Assembly (NCBI GenBank): GCA_017451265.1
Contig: JAFSPU010000012.1
Location: forward strand, 310,001-374,000
Reading direction: 5' to 3'
Source of the DNA: Clostridiales bacterium
GTDB taxonomy: Bacteria; Bacillota; Clostridia; Saccharofermentanales; Saccharofermentanaceae
DNA: 64,000 bases
The translations under genes and the position numbers were made by a program. The notes beneath the pieces were generated by a model. That model was not told the DNA's origin and did not search any database. It saw only the letters and a list, made by a program, of their open reading frames with translations. Positions 57,666 to 64,000 of this stretch are shown here, one piece after another. Within the stretch, counting starts at the first letter, position 1; each line of letters starts with the position of its first letter.

Positions 57666-58624
57666 GCTGCCCTCCCGTCGCGAATTCTTGGGTCGATCAT
57701 GGCTGAGATGACGTCAGCGAGGAAGTACAGCAGTACCGTCATCATGGCAAGGTAGAAGACTATGCCTGACAGAAGGGGGAAGTCTCTTCTTGAGATGGCG
57801 GACAGCAGAAGGCGTCCGAGACCGGGCAGGTTAAAGACCTGCTCCACGATGAGTGAGCCGCCCATGATATCAGAAAGTACAAGCGAGATTACCGTTACCG
57901 ACGAAACTGCGGAGTTAGGTATGATGTGCTTCAACATGATGCGCAGGTCTGAAAGGCCGTGGCTCTTGGCTGTCCTTACGAAGTCGCCCTGAGAGAACTC
58001 GATCATGGAAGCTCTTAGGAACTTGAATGTCATCGCCACCTTGGGGAGCGCGATGCAAAGTGACGGCAGAAGCAGGCTTACAAGATAAGCCCCGAAGTTA
58101 TCGGAGGGGGCAGTGTAGCGCCCTGCCGTGAAAATGTGAAGTACCTTGGAAAAGAAAAGTATCAGCATCATCGACAGCGCGAAGGGCGGGATGGCGAACA
58201 GTATGTGTCCTGCCGTGGACAGCGATTTGTCTTTGATGCTTCCCGGATTTCTGCTGCATACGGCAGCCATCGGGAATGAGACGGCGACGACGAAAATCAG
58301 CGCGATAAGACTCATTCCGAGTGTGACGGGCAGCCTTGAAGCGATGAGATCGCCTACGGGATTGCCGAATGATAATGAATTGCCGAAGTCGCCTCTGAAG
58401 GCATTGCCGAGCCAGTCGAAGTAGCGTTCCGCGAGGGGCTCATTCAGTCCGAGTTCTTCGCGCAGAGCCTCAACCTGCTCCTCTGAAGCTTCGGGTCCGA
58501 GCATTACTCTGGCGGTGTCTCCGGGGATTATCGCGAATGCCGCGAAAGTAAAAAATGACACAAGCAACGCGGTGAGCAGGAACTCACATAACTTGATGAG
58601 TGCCGTTCTTACCGCGCTGCCCAT
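57662..58624 (-). CDS. Peptide-type ABC transporter permease (DppB/OppB class)
   Basis: This 320-residue permease has the family N-terminal pattern with FAAFAIIPGDTARVMLGPEAS and LNEPLAERYFDWLGNAFRGDFG, the extracytoplasmic signature of DppB/OppB, and six helices with the binding-protein-dependent permease motif near residues 230-280. It follows the binding-protein gene by 12 bases and overlaps the DppC-type gene by 4. Confidence 0.92.
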   Translation of the reverse strand: MGSAVRTALIKLCEFLLTALLVSFFTFAAFAIIPGDTARVMLGPEASEEQVEALREELGLNEPLAERYFDWLGNAFRGDFGNSLSFGNPVGDLIASRLPVTLGMSLIALIFVVAVSFPMAAVCSRNPGSIKDKSLSTAGHILFAIPPFALSMMLILFFSKVLHIFTAGRYTAPSDNFGAYLVSLLLPSLCIALPKVAMTFKFLRASMIEFSQGDFVRTAKSHGLSDLRIMLKHIIPNSAVSSVTVISLVLSDIMGGSLIVEQVFNLPGLGRLLLSAISRRDFPLLSGIVFYLAMMTVLLYFLADVISAMIDPRIRDGRAA

Positions 58625-58636
58625 GTCTTAAGGGCC

Positions 58637-60157
58637 TTAATTTGCAGAAGCCAGACGGACTGTGGACATATCCTGGATATACATAGGATAGATCGCATAG
58701 CCTGTCAGGCGGCGGTTAACAGCGCAGATGTTGGACGGATCCTGAACATATACGGACGCCGCATCTTCCGTCATATAACCTAGAAGCTCCCTGTACATGG
58801 AGATTCTCTCGTTCTCATCGATAGTGAGAGGGAGGTTCTCGATAATCTCGTCAACTGCGGGATTGCTGTAGTTGATGAGGTTGCCGTCGTTGTCAGATGC
58901 ATATCTGCTGATTACGTCATAAGGAGCGTAATCGCTTGTGAGGCAGATAACTGTTGCCTCGTAGTCTCTCTGTGTGTAAACACGGTCGAGCCATGTAGCC
59001 CAGTCGACCTGCTCGATGGAAGCGTTGACTCCGATAGCGGAAAGCTGGTCTGCGATAGCTACTGCAGTGTTAACGTGAACGAGGTAGTTGGAAGGAACGG
59101 TGATAGTCATGTCGAATCCGTCCTCGTAGCCTGCCTCGGCAAGAAGCTCGAGTGCTCTGTCGATATCCTGATCGTATGTTCCGTCGAGGCTTGTGTCGTA
59201 TGCCTCACCCATAACAGGGCTCATGGCAGTTGTCAGGGGCTCGCTTGCGCCGTCCATTGTGAGTGCGATGACTTCGTTTCTGTCTACGGCATAGTTAAGA
59301 GCCTTTCTTACTCTTACGTCGTCGAAAGGAGCAACTGCGTTGTTAAGGAAGAGCGCCTGAACCATGTTGGAACCGAGGCTCAAGATGTCGAAAGTGTTGG
59401 TGTCGAGCTGCGCTGCTCTGTCTGTTGTGAGGTAAGGGAAGATGTCGATGGCTCCGCCCTGAAGCTCGAGCAGACCTGCATCCATGTCAGCACATACCTT
59501 GAAAGTAACCTTGTCGAGGTAGGGAAGCTCGGGGTTCCAGTAGTTCTCGTTTCTTGTGAGAACGATGCCGATACCAGGCTCATAGCTGTCGAAAACAAAA
59601 GGTCCCGTTCCGATTCTTGTGTCGCCGATGGTGTCGCCGGACCCCTCAGGGATGATGGCTGCGGTGAAGTTAGGGAGCATTTCGCTGTTGGGTGTGCTGA
59701 GAGTAACAGTAACTGTGTTGTCACCGTTGTCTGTGATGCTGTCGATCGAAGATAGCTCGGGCAGAAGCTCGGAAGCTCTCTGAAGTGAATATACGACGTC
59801 GCCCGTGTCAAGCTCGGAGCCGTCGTGGAAAGTGACGCCTTCCCTGATGGTGAATGTGTACTCGGAAGCGTCGTCGGAGATAACCACGTCAGTAGCGAGA
59901 CAGGGGTTAAGTGTGCCTGTGCTGTCGTACTTGAACAGACCTTCGTATACGTTAAAGATGATCTCCTTGTCACCGGCAGCAACTACCGTGTGGGGATCGA
60001 AGATCATAGGTTCCTGTGTGATGCCTACTACAGCCTCTCCGCCGTAGATGACGTCAGCGTCGGATGTGCCGCCATTCTGTGTACAAGCGGCTGCAGAAAA
60101 TGCCAGTGCGAGTGTGAGTGCGCCCGTAAGAATCTTCTTTGTGTTTACTTTATGCAT
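58637..60157 (-). CDS. Peptide/nickel ABC transporter substrate-binding lipoprotein
   Basis: This 506-residue extracytoplasmic solute-binding protein of family 5 (SBP_bac_5) has a lipobox AFSAAAC with Cys25, the N-terminal EPMIFDPHTV segment, the region YTFTIREGVTFHDGSELDTGDVVYSL (positions about 95-120) and FNNAVAPFDDVRVRKALNYAV-type motif. It binds the transported ligand, probably a short peptide; nickel-chelate binding cannot be excluded. First gene of the operon; a perfect inverted repeat lies in its upstream region. Confidence 0.93.
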   Translation of the reverse strand: MHKVNTKKILTGALTLALAFSAAACTQNGGTSDADVIYGGEAVVGITQEPMIFDPHTVVAAGDKEIIFNVYEGLFKYDSTGTLNPCLATDVVISDDASEYTFTIREGVTFHDGSELDTGDVVYSLQRASELLPELSSIDSITDNGDNTVTVTLSTPNSEMLPNFTAAIIPEGSGDTIGDTRIGTGPFVFDSYEPGIGIVLTRNENYWNPELPYLDKVTFKVCADMDAGLLELQGGAIDIFPYLTTDRAAQLDTNTFDILSLGSNMVQALFLNNAVAPFDDVRVRKALNYAVDRNEVIALTMDGASEPLTTAMSPVMGEAYDTSLDGTYDQDIDRALELLAEAGYEDGFDMTITVPSNYLVHVNTAVAIADQLSAIGVNASIEQVDWATWLDRVYTQRDYEATVICLTSDYAPYDVISRYASDNDGNLINYSNPAVDEIIENLPLTIDENERISMYRELLGYMTEDAASVYVQDPSNICAVNRRLTGYAIYPMYIQDMSTVRLASAN

Positions 60158-60215
60158 GTGCGTGCCCCTACTTTCATATATTTCTCTGAAATATTGAAGG
60201 TATCATAAAGCATTT

Positions 60216-60239
60216 CTTTGATTTTTTCGATAATCAAAG
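60216..60239. promoter_or_regulatory. Inverted repeat in the divergent region upstream of the ABC operon
   Basis: CTTTGATT and AATCAAAG form perfect 8-base arms around an 8-base AT-rich spacer. It lies 59 bases upstream of the binding-protein start codon, near a possible minus-strand -10 TATGAT (60202-60207), and 105 bases before the divergent coiled-coil gene. This is a good operator candidate for nutrient control of the transporter. Confidence 0.5.
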
Positions 60240-60302
60240 TAATAAATGTACCAATTTAACAAATAAAATGATAAAGAAGTAAATATTTTATGCCATTTGG
60301 TG

Positions 60303-60308
60303 TATAAT
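60303..60308 (+). promoter_or_regulatory. -10 element before the coiled-coil zinc-ribbon gene
   Basis: A perfect TATAAT lies 36 bases before the ATG at 60344. No clear -35 is visible at 16-18 bases. GATAAGGAGC provides the ribosome-binding site. Confidence 0.45.
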
Positions 60309-60343
60309 AATCTCACGTTTTACTGATAAGGAGCTATATATCA

Positions 60344-62059
60344 ATGAAGAAATGTCCTGTTTGCGGAGTCATGATGGGCGATAATGTAGCCCGCTGCTCC
60401 ATGTGCAAGTACGATTTTCAGAAAGCGGCAGGCGGCGATAGCAGTGCTGTAATGGCCGAGGCTCAGAAGGTAATGGATAAGAGGGAAGAAGAGAACCTCG
60501 CCAGAACAGAAGCCAGAAGATCAGAAGAAGAAAAGAGACTCGCAGAGATCAGAGAAAAGATCAACAGAGAGATGGAAACTCTCACTGCCCGTTTCGAATC
60601 CGAGAAGTTAAGACTTGATGCCGAGTTCGCAGCCATGCAGAAGCAGGCTGAGGATGAGAAGGCTAAGCTCGAGAAGGAACTCGTTGCCGCAAGGGAAGAG
60701 GTTCAGGTCGAGCGTAATAAGATCGCTGAGGCCAGATCCCAGGGTGAGAAGGCTAAGGCCGCCAAGGAAGCTGAAGGCCAGGCTAAGTACGATGAACTCG
60801 TAGCCAAGGGCGAGCAGGAAAGACAGATGATGCTCGACCAGACTCAGAAGGAGATCAATGAGGCTGCAGCAAGGATCGATGCCGAGTATTCTGAGGCTCT
60901 TAAGAAGAGAGATCAGCTCGTAGCTGAAGCAGAAGAGGCTCAGGTATTCCTCGAGAATTCCGTCCAGATCAAGAAGGAGATGGAAGACGCAAGGGCTGAA
61001 CAGGACAGAGTCATTGCAGATAAGAAGAAGGAGATCGAGACCAAGCAGGCTGAGATCGACCAGCTCCAGAAGGATTTCGAGGTAGAGAAGGCCAGACTTG
61101 AGAAGGAAGGCCGTGAGATCGCCGAGAGACAGGCCGGAGAAGCTCTTAAGGTTAAGGAGCAGGCTGAGGCAGACCTCGCACAGATCAATAAGCAGAAGGA
61201 TGCTGTTATCGCAGAGGTTGAGCAGCAGCAGAAGGCTGCCAAGGAAGAGATCGACGGTATCAGAGATCAGGCTCAGAAGATCATCGCAGAGGCTGAAGAG
61301 GCTGCTGCCAAGCGTGATGAGTCCGTGAAGACACTGGAGGCTGCAGCTGCAGAGCTCGCTGCCGTTCAGAGCAAGAAGGATGCGCTTGACGCTGAGATCG
61401 CCAAGGAGAATGACGAGAGAGCCAAGGCTGTTGCCGAGCACGAGAAGATGATCGCTGACTTTGAGAATTCCGCCAAGGAGTGGAGCGCTCAGATCGAGGG
61501 CATCACAGAAGAGTACAACAAGGCTCAGGCTATCATCGCAGATTCCAAGAATATCGAAGTAGCTGCAAGGGCTGAGGCTGAGGAGATCGTTCTCGAGGCT
61601 GAGAAGAGAGCTGTATTCCTTAAGGACGCAGCACTCAAGGAGAGCGATAAGGGCCAGTACCTTAAGACCATCGAAGAGAAGGAGAAGAAGATAAAGGAAA
61701 TGGAGAAGGAAAGAGACGACCTTAACGCTAAGATCAAAGACCTCGAATCATCCATCAAGAACCTTGAGAAGAAGGTTGCATCCGGCGAGTTAGGCGGCGG
61801 AGCAGCTTCAGGACCTAAGGAATACTGCATCGAGACTGTTAACCATAACGATATCGGTGAAGTAAATGACGAGGGTATCGCTAAGGTTCTCGCAGAGAAG
61901 TCAAAGGACGGATGGAATCTGTTCTCCGTTATCAACGATGACGGCGGTAAGCTTCAGGGTGCACTTGGCGGAGAGGCTACAGCTTCCCTGTCCATGGGTT
62001 CCTTCACAAGTAAGGAAGACCGTGTCATCATGATCTTCGAGAGGCCCAAGAAGGCTTAA
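60344..62059 (+). CDS. Zinc-ribbon, long coiled-coil, DUF4177-like protein
   Basis: This 571-residue protein has an N-terminal zinc ribbon (Cys4, Cys7, Cys18, Cys21), then about 440 residues of nearly continuous Glu/Lys/Ala-rich coiled coil (about 35-480). The C-terminal domain (about 490-571, YCIETVNHNDIG...KSKDGWNLFSVINDDGG) resembles DUF4177. No signal peptide or membrane segment is present. Similar layouts occur in clostridial hypotheticals of unknown function; a cytoplasmic scaffold is plausible. It is transcribed divergently from the ABC operon and ends at its own terminator. Confidence 0.68.
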   Translation: MKKCPVCGVMMGDNVARCSMCKYDFQKAAGGDSSAVMAEAQKVMDKREEENLARTEARRSEEEKRLAEIREKINREMETLTARFESEKLRLDAEFAAMQKQAEDEKAKLEKELVAAREEVQVERNKIAEARSQGEKAKAAKEAEGQAKYDELVAKGEQERQMMLDQTQKEINEAAARIDAEYSEALKKRDQLVAEAEEAQVFLENSVQIKKEMEDARAEQDRVIADKKKEIETKQAEIDQLQKDFEVEKARLEKEGREIAERQAGEALKVKEQAEADLAQINKQKDAVIAEVEQQQKAAKEEIDGIRDQAQKIIAEAEEAAAKRDESVKTLEAAAAELAAVQSKKDALDAEIAKENDERAKAVAEHEKMIADFENSAKEWSAQIEGITEEYNKAQAIIADSKNIEVAARAEAEEIVLEAEKRAVFLKDAALKESDKGQYLKTIEEKEKKIKEMEKERDDLNAKIKDLESSIKNLEKKVASGELGGGAASGPKEYCIETVNHNDIGEVNDEGIAKVLAEKSKDGWNLFSVINDDGGKLQGALGGEATASLSMGSFTSKEDRVIMIFERPKKA

Positions 62060-62086
62060 TCCTACGGTTTATCAAAGAAATTTTAC

Positions 62087-62114
62087 AAGGACCGCGGCAT
62101 GTGCTGCGGTCCTT
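62087..62114 (+). terminator. Intrinsic terminator after the coiled-coil gene
   Basis: AAGGACCGC (62087-62095) pairs with GCGGTCCTT (62106-62114), with further GCA/TGC pairing inside the loop, and is followed by TTTTAT. Confidence 0.87.
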
Positions 62115-62201
62115 TTTTATGTCCTGAAAACGACTTGTGACCTGCACAAAATTGTTGATAAATTATTCAAATTCTTTGTAGAAAACGCATATCAAACATA
62201 T

Positions 62202-62207
62202 TATAAT
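62202..62207 (+). promoter_or_regulatory. -10 element before the EF-G-like gene
   Basis: A perfect TATAAT lies 60 bases before the ATG at 62268. Only a poor -35 (TTGTAG, 19-base spacing) is visible. AAAGGAGG at 62252-62259 is an excellent ribosome site. Confidence 0.45.
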
Positions 62208-62267
62208 TAAAAATGCTTGATTATATTTTCAAAGCACTATCAATATTCTCCAAAGGAGGCAGATCTT

Positions 62268-64000
62268 ATGGAAAAGTATTCCGCAGACAAGATACGTAAT
62301 ATCGCATTGCTCGGGCATCAGGGCTCCGGCAAGACATCTCTCGCAGAAGCAATGCTGTATTGCACGAAGGCCATTGACCGTTTAGGAAGGACTGCAGACG
62401 GCAATACAACGCTTGATTTCGAGCCGGAGGAGATAAAGAGAGGTTCTTCAATTTCAGCTGCCGTAGCAAGCTGCGAGTACAAGGGCAGTAAGATCAATAT
62501 TATCGACACTCCCGGTGATTTTGACTTCCTGGGCGAGGAAATGTCCGGAATCAGGATCGCAGACAGCGGTATCGTAATGATCTCAGCTAAGGGCGGAACA
62601 TCCGTAGGTTCACAGAAGGCGATCAGACTTCTTAACAGCAAGCACGTTCCTTTCCTCTTCTTTGTAAACCGTATGGACGAGCCGAACGCAGACTTCGAGG
62701 CTGTAACACAGCGTATGATGGACCGTTACGGACCGAGTGTTATCCCGTTGTCACTGCCGATCCTCGAGAACGGACAGATGACCGGAATTGTCGATGTCAT
62801 GAACCGTAAGGCATTCAAGCTAGATAAGTCAGGTAAGTCAGAGGAGATCCCTCTCCCTGAAGAATATAACGACCGTATCGATGATCTCCAGGATCAGGTC
62901 AACCAGGTTGTAGCCGAGGCTGACGACGCTCTCATGGAGAAGTATTTCGCTGGTGAGAAGTTCACAGAGGACGAGTTCAGACACGGTGTTCATGCAGGCT
63001 TCCGTGAAGGTAAGCTGCATCCTATCTACTGCGGTTCCGCTTATGCGAACTGGGGTGTCGACTTCCTACTGAACTGTATTGCGAAGGATACACCTCCGGC
63101 AGGAAAGAAGCCTACACTTATCGGCACACTGCCTGACGGCTCTGAGCAGGAAGTTGCTTGCAAGCTCGAGGATCCTCTCGCTGCATTCATCTTCAAGACT
63201 ATCGCTGACCCGTTCGTAGGTAAGATCTCCATCTTCAAGGTAAACGCAGGTTCCATCAAGGCTAACTCCACTGTTTACAATGCAACTCAGGAGAAGGACG
63301 AGAAGATCGGTAACCTGTTCTTCCTGCTCGGTAAGAAGCAGATCCCTGTTGATGAGGTTTGCGCTGGTGATATCGGTGCCACAGCTAAGCTTGCTATCTC
63401 ACAGACAAACGATACTTTGTGCGACAAGGCCCGTATCCTTGAGATGCCTAAGATCAAGTTCCCGTCTCCCTGTCTTTCCAAGGCCATCAGACCTGAGAAG
63501 AAGGGTGAGGAAGATAAAATCATGGGCGGCCTGCAGAAGCTCATGGATGAGGACAGATGCTTTACTGTTGAGAACAACGCAGAGACAAAGCAGATGGTTA
63601 TCTCCGGCTTGGGTGAAGTTCAGCTTAAGGTTCTGGTTACCAAGCTTAAGAATAAGTTTAAGGTAGACGCAGTTCTCGAGGACGCTAAGGTTCCTTACCG
63701 TGAGACTATCCGCAAGAAGGTTAAGGTTCAGGGTAAGCATAAGAAGCAGTCCGGCGGTCACGGTCAGTATGGTGACGTTTGGATCGAGTTTGAGCCTAAC
63801 TACGATACAGAAGATCTCGTATTCGAGGAGAAGGTATTCGGCGGAGCTGTTCCGAAGAACTACTTCCCTGCGGTTGAGAAGGGACTCCAGGAGTCTATCG
63901 AGAAGGGTATTCTCGCTGGCTACCCTGTAGTTAACCTCAAGGCTACACTCGTAGACGGTTCCTACCACGATGTAGACTCCAACGAGCAGTCATTCAAGAT
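62268..64000 (+). CDS. EF-G-like translation-factor GTPase, incomplete at window end
   Basis: The frame is open from ATG 62268 to the right edge (577 codons, no stop). It has the EF-G domain order: G domain (1-270), domain II, domain III (GLGEVQLKV) and domain IV (SGGHGQYGDVWIEFEP). G1 is GHQGSGKT, G4 is NRMD, and G3 is DTPGD, where canonical EF-G and EF-Tu have DTPGH: the catalytic histidine position is Asp84. Switch I reads RGSSIS in place of RGITI. This marks the divergent EF-G paralogue group in Firmicutes rather than the housekeeping fusA beside rpsL/rpsG. GTP hydrolysis may be weak or differently triggered. Confidence 0.83.
   Translation, partial: MEKYSADKIRNIALLGHQGSGKTSLAEAMLYCTKAIDRLGRTADGNTTLDFEPEEIKRGSSISAAVASCEYKGSKINIIDTPGDFDFLGEEMSGIRIADSGIVMISAKGGTSVGSQKAIRLLNSKHVPFLFFVNRMDEPNADFEAVTQRMMDRYGPSVIPLSLPILENGQMTGIVDVMNRKAFKLDKSGKSEEIPLPEEYNDRIDDLQDQVNQVVAEADDALMEKYFAGEKFTEDEFRHGVHAGFREGKLHPIYCGSAYANWGVDFLLNCIAKDTPPAGKKPTLIGTLPDGSEQEVACKLEDPLAAFIFKTIADPFVGKISIFKVNAGSIKANSTVYNATQEKDEKIGNLFFLLGKKQIPVDEVCAGDIGATAKLAISQTNDTLCDKARILEMPKIKFPSPCLSKAIRPEKKGEEDKIMGGLQKLMDEDRCFTVENNAETKQMVISGLGEVQLKVLVTKLKNKFKVDAVLEDAKVPYRETIRKKVKVQGKHKKQSGGHGQYGDVWIEFEPNYDTEDLVFEEKVFGGAVPKNYFPAVEKGLQESIEKGILAGYPVVNLKATLVDGSYHDVDSNEQSFK

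Noticed and set aside
58628..58640. TTAAGG-G-CCTTAA dyad between the binding-protein and permease genes as a terminator
   Set aside because: The stem is short, it has no T-run on the minus strand, and it covers the stop codon inside a clear operon; at most it modulates message stability.
59075..59755. 226-codon plus-strand frame opposite the binding-protein gene
   Set aside because: It is antisense to a well-supported SBP_bac_5 gene and lacks any motif.
60608..61441. 277-codon Leu/Ser-rich minus-strand frame
   Set aside because: It mirrors the Glu/Lys-rich coiled coil; the Leu-rich translation is the expected antisense product.
1..64000. tRNA, rRNA, CRISPR arrays, insertion sequences and integration sites
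   Set aside because: I looked through the intergenic regions on both strands and saw no cloverleaf, repeat-spacer pattern, transposase frame or flanking attachment duplication; small RNAs cannot be excluded by eye.

Overview
The window looks like a chromosomal segment of an anaerobic low-to-moderate-GC Gram-positive bacterium of the Clostridia type. The support is a B. subtilis-like RNA polymerase with acidic tails, gatCAB amidotransferase, choline-binding-type cell-wall repeats with DUF4214 domains, PrsA-like foldases, a PadR-DUF1700-DUF4097 cassette, separate FchA/FolD folate enzymes and no outer-membrane genes. Species-level placement is not possible by eye. Nearly all genes lie on the + strand, with many ATGA overlaps. 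I recognised no tRNA, rRNA, CRISPR array, insertion sequence or phage gene, and no stretch over 300 bases lacks a gene.

Layout. (1) 2-9782: one tightly packed operon for a CDP-deoxysugar and its transfer: the end of CDP-glucose 4,6-dehydratase, the RfbH/E1 3-dehydrase, GtrA flippase, a DRE-TIM aldolase fused to an unknown domain, a HAD phosphatase, a YerE-like thiamine-diphosphate enzyme, a sugar reductase, a GtrB-like glycosyltransferase and a large polytopic protein in the Gtr(type) position. (2) 9829-17370: a foldase-like lipoprotein, gatCAB, a CorC/HlyC protein and a second membrane-anchored foldase-like protein. (3) 17390-25170: rpoB-rpoC with a consensus promoter, a structured leader and a terminator. 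(4) 25196-27815: two tandem secreted DUF4214/cell-wall-binding/L,D-transpeptidase paralogues, the second without the catalytic Ser-His-Gly-Cys motif. (5) 27875-30409: one-carbon folate enzymes plus a short rRNA methyltransferase. (6) 30424-33490: a TetR regulator with hydrolase, DNA alkylation repair and GNAT genes. (7) 33528-36404: fumarate reductase (cytochrome b, flavoprotein, iron-sulfur). (8) 36409-41679: PadR/DUF1700/DUF4097 cassette, HD-GYP protein, CDF metal transporter and NUDIX hydrolase. (9) 41769-51043: envelope and transport genes, and a minus-strand arabinofuranosidase/acetyltransferase pair. (10) 51162-55280: tyrosine phosphatase, ThrH, an odd iron-ADH-fold protein, CCA-adding enzyme and a mini-pseudopilin. 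(11) 55282-60157: a minus-strand peptide-type ABC transporter. (12) 60344-64000: a zinc-ribbon coiled-coil protein and a truncated-by-window EF-G paralogue.

Two themes stand out. The first operon combines CDP-3,6-dideoxysugar synthesis, two candidate carbon-carbon bond-forming enzymes and a GtrA/GtrB/Gtr-type decoration module, suggesting an uncharacterised branched-sugar modification of a surface glycan. Second, several proteins lack hallmark catalytic or ligand residues (L,D-transpeptidase, FolD, FrdA, EF-G-like GTPase, iron-ADH fold), each with a testable functional consequence. Many promoters carry perfect inverted repeats that are likely operators.
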